Below are positions 24,096 through 30,893 of a stretch of 43,519 nucleotides of DNA, piece by piece (the stretch's first letter is position 1; each line of letters begins with the position of its first letter). The notes beneath the pieces were generated by a model that worked only from the letters and a program-made list of their open reading frames with translations, was not told where the DNA came from and ran no database searches. Location of the stretch: NCBI GenBank assembly GCA_031267815.1, contig JAIRYI010000018.1:1-43519 (forward strand), written 5' to 3'. This stretch comes from Desulfarculales bacterium (GTDB lineage Bacteria > Desulfobacterota > Desulfarculia > Desulfarculales > Desulfarculaceae). The position numbers were made by a program, and so were the translations under genes.

Positions 24096-24578
24096 TCAGC
24101 ACAGAGGGCCTTCTTCCCGACGGCGGGCAATAGAGTATATGATAAAAGCGCTCACCATTTTGCTTATGGTCATACTCAGAAAAGTAAGCGGAGAAAACAT
24201 ATCAATCAGACCCAGGAAAATCAGGCTGTCGATGGGGGTGCTGACCGCGCTGGAAAGCAAAATGCGTTTGTAAAAAGGCTTGCCGGAAAATGTATACAGA
24301 CCCCAATCGATTAATTCGCTGCTTAGAAAAGCCGCCATGCTGGCCGCGGCTATTTCCGGGGTGGCCATATACCAACTGATAATGCCGCCCAATAACATAG
24401 CCGGCAGGACAAGGTGGCCTATTTTGCGCTGGGCGTAATCGCGGATTACAAAAGTAAAGCCCACCAGCAAAGATACGGGAGGCCATACGCCGCCTCCGGG
24501 CAGGACATACACCGGCGCGTAGGCAAAGGCCCAATTGACAAGAACAACATTGGCTATGTATAAAAGCGCATAAGGCAT
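24096..24578 (-). CDS. VUT family queuosine-precursor transporter (YhhQ-like)
   Basis: The 160-residue inner-membrane protein has about five to six hydrophobic segments and the VUT (DUF165) hallmark RDYAQRKIG at about 46-54. It also has conserved acidic and serine positions in SSELIDWGLYTF and STPIDSLIFLG. E. coli YhhQ of this family imports preQ0/preQ1. The divergent neighbour is queF, which strongly supports a queuosine-precursor role. The protein is shorter than E. coli YhhQ (about 220 residues), mostly at the N-terminus. No clear ribosome-binding site precedes the ATG. Confidence 0.8.
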   Translation of the reverse strand: MPYALLYIANVVLVNWAFAYAPVYVLPGGGVWPPVSLLVGFTFVIRDYAQRKIGHLVLPAMLLGGIISWYMATPEIAAASMAAFLSSELIDWGLYTFSGKPFYKRILLSSAVSTPIDSLIFLGLIDMFSPLTFLSMTISKMVSAFIIYSIARRREEGPLC

Positions 24579-24702
24579 GGCAAGAATCTTTTTATTTAAG
24601 TAGGATTAAAGCAAATTATTTTGTTGATTATAGCTTAATCGGCGTAAAAGGCAACGAGGGGAGGCAAAGCGCGCTTCCGGGCCGCGGGATATGAGGGAGA
24701 TT

Positions 24703-25197
24703 ATGTCTGGGAAAAATACCGAAAAAAATATTGAGACAGAAGGACTCAGCAAGTTGGGAGGGGTAACTTCTTACCGCTACCGTAATCCCGGCCCTGATAT
24801 ATTGGAAGCTTTCGCCAATCTTTACCCGCAACGGGATTATCTCATAACCTTGACTCACCCGGAATTCACCAGCCTCTGCCCACTGACCGGCCAGCCTGAC
24901 TTCGCCACTGTGACGGTCCGTTATGTGCCTGACAAGCTTTGCGTGGAATCAAAATCATTTAAACTTTACATGGCCGCCTACCGCGATCACGGGGCTTTTA
25001 TGGAAAGCCTGACCAATAAAATAGCCGATGATCTGATCGCCGTTCTGTCGCCCCGCCGCCTGAGCGTAAGCGGCGTATTCAATGTGCGGGGGGGCACGGC
25101 CATTTCCGTGCAGGTGGATCACATAGATCCATCCTTGCCGGGCACCCGAAGAGACTCTCTGGCCTCTCTCTGGCGGATCTATTCCGATTCCCGATAA
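24703..25197 (+). CDS. queF: NADPH-dependent 7-cyano-7-deazaguanine reductase
   Basis: QueF reduces the nitrile of preQ0 to the amine preQ1 in queuosine synthesis. The short type I form is seen. The segment EFTSLCPLTGQPDFAT carries the nucleophile C59 and D66, and ESKSFKLYM follows. In the Bacillus enzyme the next motif is F-H-E; here it is F-M100-E101, so the histidine is replaced by methionine while the substrate-binding glutamate is kept. I chose the ATG at 24703 because GAGG lies six bases before it; an in-frame ATG at 24691 has a poor site. The last codons and stop lie inside dispersed repeat R3. Confidence 0.9.
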   Translation: MSGKNTEKNIETEGLSKLGGVTSYRYRNPGPDILEAFANLYPQRDYLITLTHPEFTSLCPLTGQPDFATVTVRYVPDKLCVESKSFKLYMAAYRDHGAFMESLTNKIADDLIAVLSPRRLSVSGVFNVRGGTAISVQVDHIDPSLPGTRRDSLASLWRIYSDSR

Positions 25198-25223
25198 AAA
25201 ACACCGGACTTTTATCGGAAATC
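25186..25223. repeat. Dispersed inverted repeat R3, copy B, overlapping the end of queF
   Basis: GATT-C-CCGATAAAA (25186-25199) pairs with TTTTATCGG-A-AATC (25210-25223), with one opposed mismatch. The first 15 bases are identical to those of copy A at 22834. The queF stop codon (25195-25197) is inside the left arm, so the repeat supplies the protein's C-terminus. No T-run follows, so it is not a clear terminator. Confidence 0.6.
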
Positions 25224-25390
25224 GTAATCTGACCAATGCCCGGCGGCCGGACGCCGAAATTGGCCACGCCGCTCCGGCCTCCGATTCCGGGACTGTTTAG
25301 GCCGGATCAATGGAAAGCGGCGCTTAATATGTTATAATTTTTAATCTAAAATATGACGCCGATAATTTTACCAGATAAGGATCACCCATC

Positions 25391-25600
25391 ATGGCTTACC
25401 GTGAAAAAATATGCTTGGAACAGGATTGTCAGGATGCCTGGGAAGAGATGGTTAAACATGTGGATCACAATGAAATAAGCAGATTTTCCTATTGCCCCTT
25501 CTGCGCCAACCAGATAACCACCCGCTGCTCGGCCTGCAATGAATATGTAAACGACGCTGTCTACCGCTTCTGTCCCTGGTGCGGGGAGCGTTTTGAATAA
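25391..25600 (+). CDS. Small double zinc-ribbon protein
   Basis: This 69-residue protein has three CxxC pairs: C35/C38 (CPFC), C46/C49 (CSAC) and C61/C64 (CPWC), plus C8 and C13. The pattern is that of a stand-alone zinc ribbon, perhaps with two metal sites. AAGGA precedes the ATG. It is flanked by queF on the same strand and converges on the helicase gene 24 bases away. No function can be assigned; such proteins often mediate protein or nucleic-acid contacts. Confidence 0.75.
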   Translation: MAYREKICLEQDCQDAWEEMVKHVDHNEISRFSYCPFCANQITTRCSACNEYVNDAVYRFCPWCGERFE

Positions 25601-25624
25601 AAAACGGAGATAAAAATTCCCTTT

Positions 25625-28417
25625 TTAAGTGAACAGGCCCATCTGCCTGGCCTTGCCTTGGGCCGGCGGGTTGCTTTCCCGCAAAAACGCGCCCCGCAGC
25701 CTGTTCCACAGAGGAGAATCCCTGCCCGCCAGGCGGCGGCCAAAAAGAACTCTCTCCCGGGCCCGGCTGATGAAGAGCCTCTCTTTGCCCCTGGTCAAGG
25801 CCACAAATAAAAGCCTGGCTTCTTCTTCCTCGTCCGCCCGGCCGCCGGGAGGCTGATAGGGCATCAGCCCCGCTTCCAGCCCCGCCACAAACACTACCGG
25901 GAACTCCAGGCCCTTGGCCGCGTGCATGGTCAGGAGACTGACCTTCTGAGTGCGGAAATTAAAATCTTCCAGCTCCTCCAAAGTCTTATCTTTAGCCCGC
26001 TGTACCGGAACATTCAACCGGTTAAGGGCGTCATGGATGATTTCCCCCTGCTGGTGCAGACGGTAAATAACAGCTATGTCCTGGGGGGCGTATTCCTTCT
26101 GTCCGGAATTTCTCCTCTCCACCTGGCGTGAATCCAGGCCGCCCAAAAGTTCCAGGCTCTGCCGGGCAATCCAGCGGGCCTCGCTCCAGGGGTCAGGCAG
26201 GGTCGCGGCCACAGGCGTCAGACCGGCGGGCAGCACTGGCAACATAGTTTTTTCCTCAATGCTTAAAAGCTGCCCGGCCAATTCCACAATCAAAGCCTGA
26301 CTGCGATAATTGCGTTTCAGATCCAGGCTGGCGCAAGGAGCAAAGTCTTGGTCAAAACATTGAAAAAGTTCTCGCCTGGCCCCCCGAAAAGCATAAATGG
26401 CCTGGCGGGGATCACCTATAGCGGTCAGCCGGCTTTTGCCCCGGCTCCGGCTGAGCAGTAGTTTAAGCATTTCCGCCTGGGCAGGATTAACATCCTGATA
26501 TTCATCCACCAGGATATGACGGTAACTTTGCCAGGGTTTGCCTTGGCTCAGTTCCCGGCAGGCCTGATAAACCAGGTCATCCAGATCCCAAGCTCCCATT
26601 TCCCGCAACCGCCGGGCATATAAGCGGCCGCAGGGATGACTGGCCGGGCCAATCCCCTGTTTCTCCAGGCTCAAGGCCTGAGCCAGATCCGCCACCGGGC
26701 TGTCTATCTCTTCTTGCCGGGCCAGATCTTTAAGTACAGCCAGACGCTCTTCTTCATCCAACACTCTCTCGGGCCTGCCCATAATTTCCCAGCCCAGACG
26801 ATGAAAGGTGCTGAGTCTGACCGCCGGATTAGCCAGACGGAGGCCAAGCTCCTGCGCCGCTTTGTTGGTAAAAGTCAGACCCAATATCTCTGACGCTTCT
26901 ATTCCCCGATTTAACAGATAGTTAATACGCTCAATTAACACTCTGGTTTTGCCCGATCCCGGACCGGCGCTGATCCGCAAGTGGCTGCCCCGATGAACAA
27001 CCGCGGCCTGTTGTTCATCGTCCAGGCTTGCGCCGGGAGGGACCAGGCATGCCTGGGGGGCCGGAACCGCTTTTTCTTCTGATTTTGTCTCCGGGCGCAT
27101 GAGAAAAAGGGCTGCCGGAGAGGAAGGCAGGCCCAAAAGGCTGGCCTGACCTTTGATAGCGTCCCTTTCCTGGGCGGTGAACAGTTCCACCCGGCCAAAC
27201 TGCCCGTCATAGCCGCCGTGCAGAATCACTTCTCCGCCGCGCAGGCGGCGCAGGGCTTCGGCCATGATTTCCCCTCCCGTCCGCCGCGCCTCTTCCAAAG
27301 GCCAGTGGCGTAGAATAAACAGCTCCGCGCCCGCCTGGCGCAAAAGTATGTCTTTCCAGGCCGCGACCGTTTTACTCCCCGCCCCTTTGCCCAGCACCTG
27401 GCTTAATACCTGATTTAAAGAGGTGAGAGACTCGACCTGGGGCGGAGCGGACGGCTTATAGCCCAAGGGGCGGTCCGCCAATTCTTCCACCCGGTTCAAT
27501 ACCCCGATAGTCAGAGGGCGGGCGCAAATCGGACATACTCCCCGGCATGCCCGGCTTTCTTCCGGGGTCAGGCATACCCCGCAGGCACGGTGGCCGTCCA
27601 AATGATATTTGCCTTCATCCGGGAAAAATTCTATGGTGCCGGCAAAATAAGGATGCCCGGGGCGGGAAAGGGCGGCGCGCAGAGAAGGGAAATCTCCTTC
27701 GCAAGCCAGCAGATTGGCCTCGCGGGCCAAGGTATCCAGGCTGTGAGCATCGGAGTTGCTTACCAGGACATAGCGGTCAAGCATGGAAAGACGCCAATTC
27801 ATGGCCGGATCAGAACTCAAGCCGGTTTCCAGGGCGGTAATGTGCGCGCTCAAATCGGCAAAGCATTCCTCTAAAGTATTAAAACCGCTTTTGCTGCCAA
27901 AAAGGCTGAACCAGGGAGTCCAGATATGAGCAGGGATAAAAATGGCGTCCGGGTGGGAGTCCAGACATATTTCCAGCAAATCGCGGGCGTCCAGGCCCAG
28001 AATAGGCCGGCCGTCGCTCTTTATATTGCCCAGTTTGTCCAAGGTGTTGTTAAGACGCCGCGCCGCCGCGAAATTGGGCAGGACAAGCAGGCAGTGAATC
28101 CTGCGGGTCTGGCCGCCGCTTTTATATATGCAGGAGACTTCGCCGCTCAGAACAAAGCGCGTATCTCCTCCTCCAACCGCCTCCGGCAGGGAAGCGCCCA
28201 ATTCATGCCGGCGCGATTGAGGCAGGGAGTAGACTCCTTCGCCGCCGGGAACCAAGCCTGCTTCCAGTTCCGCCATCCAGGCGGGATGGGTGATGTCGCC
28301 TGTTCCCAGAAGATTAATGCCTTTCATCCGCGCCGCCCGCCATAATCCGTCCAGAGACAAATTTTTGGAAGTGGCCCGGGAAAAGCGGGAATGAATATGT
28401 AAATCGGCTACCAGCAA
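25625..28417 (-). CDS. PHP - zinc ribbon - UvrD/Rep helicase fusion protein
   Basis: This 930-residue protein joins three parts. Residues 1-255 form a PHP-type metal phosphoesterase domain: DLHIHS with H7 and H9, PAHIW with H164, and SNSDAH with D223 and H225. A zinc ribbon follows, with C279, C282, C295 and C298. From about 465 there is a superfamily 1A helicase: Walker A AGPGSGKT (484-491), LVDEYQDVNPAQ, GDPRQAIYAFRG, LTMHAAKGLEFPVVF and LFVALTRGKERL. Such fusions are known as a UvrD-like group in anaerobes. A DNA-repair role is likely, but the phosphoesterase target is unknown. Translation starts at TTG, chosen because AAGGAG lies seven bases upstream and DLHIHS follows directly. Confidence 0.9.
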   Translation of the reverse strand: MLVADLHIHSRFSRATSKNLSLDGLWRAARMKGINLLGTGDITHPAWMAELEAGLVPGGEGVYSLPQSRRHELGASLPEAVGGGDTRFVLSGEVSCIYKSGGQTRRIHCLLVLPNFAAARRLNNTLDKLGNIKSDGRPILGLDARDLLEICLDSHPDAIFIPAHIWTPWFSLFGSKSGFNTLEECFADLSAHITALETGLSSDPAMNWRLSMLDRYVLVSNSDAHSLDTLAREANLLACEGDFPSLRAALSRPGHPYFAGTIEFFPDEGKYHLDGHRACGVCLTPEESRACRGVCPICARPLTIGVLNRVEELADRPLGYKPSAPPQVESLTSLNQVLSQVLGKGAGSKTVAAWKDILLRQAGAELFILRHWPLEEARRTGGEIMAEALRRLRGGEVILHGGYDGQFGRVELFTAQERDAIKGQASLLGLPSSPAALFLMRPETKSEEKAVPAPQACLVPPGASLDDEQQAAVVHRGSHLRISAGPGSGKTRVLIERINYLLNRGIEASEILGLTFTNKAAQELGLRLANPAVRLSTFHRLGWEIMGRPERVLDEEERLAVLKDLARQEEIDSPVADLAQALSLEKQGIGPASHPCGRLYARRLREMGAWDLDDLVYQACRELSQGKPWQSYRHILVDEYQDVNPAQAEMLKLLLSRSRGKSRLTAIGDPRQAIYAFRGARRELFQCFDQDFAPCASLDLKRNYRSQALIVELAGQLLSIEEKTMLPVLPAGLTPVAATLPDPWSEARWIARQSLELLGGLDSRQVERRNSGQKEYAPQDIAVIYRLHQQGEIIHDALNRLNVPVQRAKDKTLEELEDFNFRTQKVSLLTMHAAKGLEFPVVFVAGLEAGLMPYQPPGGRADEEEEARLLFVALTRGKERLFISRARERVLFGRRLAGRDSPLWNRLRGAFLRESNPPAQGKARQMGLFT

Positions 28418-28857
28418 GAAAACTCTCCTTGACGGCCGATAGAAATATCAGGCGCTGTCCTTAAAATAATTGCATCGTCCACATTACTGACAATATCGCC
28501 GTTCAGTTCCTTGGCGTCCAAAATGTAGACTTTGTCATTTCCCTTGTAAAGGGCGCAAACGATACCCGCATGGCGGAACATTACATCCGCATCGTTCGCC
28601 CTGAAAAACAAGGCTCCGGCGTTAGTGAAACACAATTTGCCATTGCTCATCCCGGTGCAATTCAGGTTCTTCAAAATTGATTCCCGTCCGAGTACATCGC
28701 TGATCTTTGCGGTCTTGATATAACGTTTGTATGCTGCTTCATTGAACAGTTCGTCAATCGGCAAGTCGTCACGGACAATTTCATCGTAACGGATCCTTTT
28801 ATGATTACAATGCAATTTCGCGCAATATTTTTTACAAAAAATATTTTGATTGTACAT
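28408..28857 (-). pseudogene. Fragment of a COG2865-type (AlbA_2/RecG-like) regulator
   Basis: The frame encodes up to 149 residues. From about HKRIRYDEIVRDDLPIDE onward it resembles the middle of COG2865 proteins, which join an AlbA_2 N-terminal domain to an ATPase-like and winged-helix part: FTNAGALFFRAND, then a CALYKGNDK segment and an ELNGDIVSNVDDAI segment. The AlbA_2 domain and everything after VDDAI are missing, and the tail runs into the ribosome-binding site of the helicase gene. This is a gene remnant rather than a working protein. The first ATG lies within the promoter described below, so translation from it is unlikely if that promoter is used. Confidence 0.7.
28824..28845. promoter_or_regulatory. 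Perfect AT inverted repeat at a predicted transcription start
   Basis: AATATTTTTT (28824-28833) and AAAAAATATT (28836-28845) are perfect inverted repeats separated by AC. The repeat begins four bases after the -10 box of the minus-strand promoter, so it covers the expected start site, as an operator would. As DNA it is also intrinsically bent-type sequence. Confidence 0.4.
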
Positions 28858-28876
28858 AACAACATTTTTTTGTCAA
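28849..28876 (-). promoter_or_regulatory. Strong sigma-70-like promoter ahead of the COG2865 fragment and helicase
   Basis: On the minus strand TTGACA (28871-28876) and TACAAT (28849-28854) are 16 bases apart. Both boxes are close to consensus. It would transcribe the fragment and then the PHP-UvrD helicase gene. Confidence 0.55.
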
Positions 28877-28900
28877 TAGTTTTGCAATCATATAGTCGAT

Positions 28901-28930
28901 CCTGAAAAAGCCGCAAACGACTTTTTCAGA
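28901..28930. repeat. Dispersed inverted repeat R2, copy B
   Basis: CCTGAAAAAG (28901-28910) and CTTTTTCAG (28921-28929) surround CCGCAAACGA. It matches copy A at 21393-21422 at about 27 of 30 positions. It lies just upstream of the promoter of the COG2865 fragment and before the larA-like gene. Confidence 0.6.
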
Positions 28931-29003
28931 GAAGAAGACTTACCTTCAGGCGCTTTCCTGTTTTATTCAGCGATCTGCAAACAAACTTTTTTAAAAAACT
29001 GCC

Positions 29004-29031
29004 TTGACAGGACTGCTCTTTATTATATCAA
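29004..29031 (+). promoter_or_regulatory. Candidate promoter of the LarA-family gene
   Basis: TTGACA (29004-29009), 16 bases, then TATCAA (29026-29031). An alternative TATATC gives a 14-base spacer. It is about 70 bases before the favoured start. Confidence 0.4.
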
Positions 29032-29101
29032 GCTGACAAGCAAATAAAAAAGGCGTATGATTAAGCAACGGGCAAAGGAGGCAAAAAACGCACGGAAAAA
29101 A

Positions 29102-30397
29102 ATGAGAATCAATCTTAACTATGGCCAGACGGGCATCAGAGTGGAACTTGACGATCTCTGGCCGGTTGATATTTACAGACGCCCGGCCATGCCGGTGTTG
29201 TCTGACGATGCTTTGGCGGTGGAGGAAGCGCTTGACCGCCCTTTTAGCGGAGAGGGCCGGTCTCCCTGGCAGGGAGAAAAAGCCTGTATTCTCATCAGCG
29301 ACAAAATTTGGCCCACGCCCAACGGCCTGCTTTTAAACGCGCTCCTGGGACGTCTGGAAGCGGTCGGGGTTAAGGATATAACCGTACTCCTGGCCAATGG
29401 CCTTAACCGCCCCCCCGGCGTCCAGGAACTGGAAGAATTGGCGGGCGGGCCGGCGGTGTTGCAGCGGGCCAAAGTGCTGTGCCATTATGCCCGGAAACTG
29501 GATACCCATGTGAATCTGGGTGTGACCGGCCGGGGAACCCCCATTCTGGTAAACCGCCATTTTGCCCAGGCGGATATAAAAATCGTGACCGGAATGGTGA
29601 GCCCTCATTTCATGGCCGGTTATTCCGGCGGAGATAAAGTCATCAGCCCCGGAATCTGCCATCAGGAAACCATCACCCACCTGCGTTCCGCCCGTATTCT
29701 GGAAGACCCCCGCGCCGCCAATCTAGAACTGGCCAACAACCCCATGCACGCCGATCAGATGGAAATAGCTTCCCGTCTGGGAGTTGTCTGGGCTTTAAAC
29801 GTTGCCCTGGACGAACGGCGCAGGCTTTCTTTTGTCAATTTTGGAATCCTTGCCCCCAGTCACGGCCAAGCGGTGAAATTTGTAGAAAAATATGTGACTA
29901 TGCCGGTAAAGAGACTCTATGACACGGTGCTTACCTCAGCCGGCGGCTATCCTCTGGATCAGACCTATTATCAGGCGGTAAAGGGCATGGTGGGAGCCAC
30001 CGGCCTTATGGCTCCGGGGGGGCAGTTGTTCCTTGCCGCTGAATGTAAACAGGGACTGGGGTCGCCGGAATTCGTACAGGCCCAGCGCCGCCTCCTGGCC
30101 CAGGGGCCGGAACGGTTTCAGCATAACCTGCTCAATAAGCCCCAGGCGGAAATAGATGAATGGGCCACGGAAATGCTTTTGAAAGCCATGCGCCGGGGAA
30201 CTATGACTCTTTACGCTCCCCTGCTCAATCAGGAGCAATCTCTGCTCACCGGAATCAAAGTGATAAGCAACCTGGAACCGGCTTTACGCCAGTGGCTGGA
30301 CAGCCGGGAAGACAAAGCAATTGCGGTGGTGCCGGAGGGACCTTACGTGATCCCCCAAGGTTTCAGCCCGCAGATATGCCTGCCTTTCCAAACTTAA
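29102..30397 (+). CDS. LarA-family (DUF2088) protein with altered active site
   Basis: The family prototype is the nickel-pincer lactate racemase LarA. The fold signature is clear: SDxxxPTPN, then PHFMAGYSGGDKVISPG. Counting from 29102, H169, K179 and H193 fall where LarA of Lactobacillus plantarum has H174, K184 and H200, which attach the cofactor. Two other positions differ: the LarA R75 site is W70 and the catalytic H108 site is N102 (GLNRPP instead of GTHRP). Lactate racemisation is therefore doubtful; another 2-hydroxyacid or a different reaction is possible. No larB, larC or larE is nearby. An in-frame ATG at 29057 exists, but the family begins at MRINLNYG. Confidence 0.8.
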   Translation: MRINLNYGQTGIRVELDDLWPVDIYRRPAMPVLSDDALAVEEALDRPFSGEGRSPWQGEKACILISDKIWPTPNGLLLNALLGRLEAVGVKDITVLLANGLNRPPGVQELEELAGGPAVLQRAKVLCHYARKLDTHVNLGVTGRGTPILVNRHFAQADIKIVTGMVSPHFMAGYSGGDKVISPGICHQETITHLRSARILEDPRAANLELANNPMHADQMEIASRLGVVWALNVALDERRRLSFVNFGILAPSHGQAVKFVEKYVTMPVKRLYDTVLTSAGGYPLDQTYYQAVKGMVGATGLMAPGGQLFLAAECKQGLGSPEFVQAQRRLLAQGPERFQHNLLNKPQAEIDEWATEMLLKAMRRGTMTLYAPLLNQEQSLLTGIKVISNLEPALRQWLDSREDKAIAVVPEGPYVIPQGFSPQICLPFQT

Positions 30398-30436
30398 CCG
30401 CCGGCGCCTGCCCCCAGGCCTTATCTTTCGCTGTCA

Positions 30437-30463
30437 CGCTCAAAATACTTCGTATTTTGAGCG
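30437..30463. repeat. Perfect 12-base-pair hairpin between larA-like and rpsT
   Basis: CGCTCAAAATAC and GTATTTTGAGCG are perfect inverted repeats around TTC. It lies between two converging genes, where a bidirectional terminator would be useful. Neither side has a T-run, so intrinsic termination is unproven. Confidence 0.45.
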
Positions 30464-30521
30464 GTTGGGGTAAAATTACGCTTCCGATGCAATCGCCGAA
30501 TGCGGCGCGGGCGGGCAAGAC

Positions 30522-30788
30522 TCAAACGTTCAGTTTGGCGGCTTGGGCGGAAAGGCGGGCCACATAACGGGAAGCGGTGCGGCGGGGGATAATTCCTTTG
30601 CCCGCGACTTTGTCAATTATGGAAGAAGCTTTGCGCAAGGCCTGACCGACCAAAGCCCGGTCTTCACCGGCCAGGGCAAGGCGGACGGATTTTAGCGCAT
30701 TGCGGACTTTGGTGCGATAAGCTTTATTGCGCAGCCTGCGCTCTTCATTTTGCTTGGCCCTTTTCAAGGCGGAAACATGGTTAGCCAA
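30522..30788 (-). CDS. rpsT: 30S ribosomal protein S20
   Basis: This is the 88-residue primary binding protein of 16S rRNA. The basic helical sequence ANHVSALKRAKQNEERRLRN and the later GIIPRRTASRYVARL are typical of S20. Translation begins at TTG, preceded by AGGAGG nine bases upstream. E. coli rpsT also starts with UUG, a feature tied to its autogenous control, so the same kind of control is plausible here. It diverges from murJ and converges on the larA-like gene. Confidence 0.97.
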   Translation of the reverse strand: MANHVSALKRAKQNEERRLRNKAYRTKVRNALKSVRLALAGEDRALVGQALRKASSIIDKVAGKGIIPRRTASRYVARLSAQAAKLNV

Positions 30789-30893
30789 CTTAGCGATCCT
30801 CCTGTTATACTATCTATCCGTAACTCATTTGCACTGAATTAAAGATAAGTAATAACCGGTTTCACGCTTGATGTCAAGAGTAATGAAGCGGAT

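Noticed and set aside
24579-24702. preQ1 riboswitch controlling the VUT transporter or queF
   Set aside because: The short gap shows neither the C-rich loop nor the A-rich tail of a preQ1-I aptamer on either strand.
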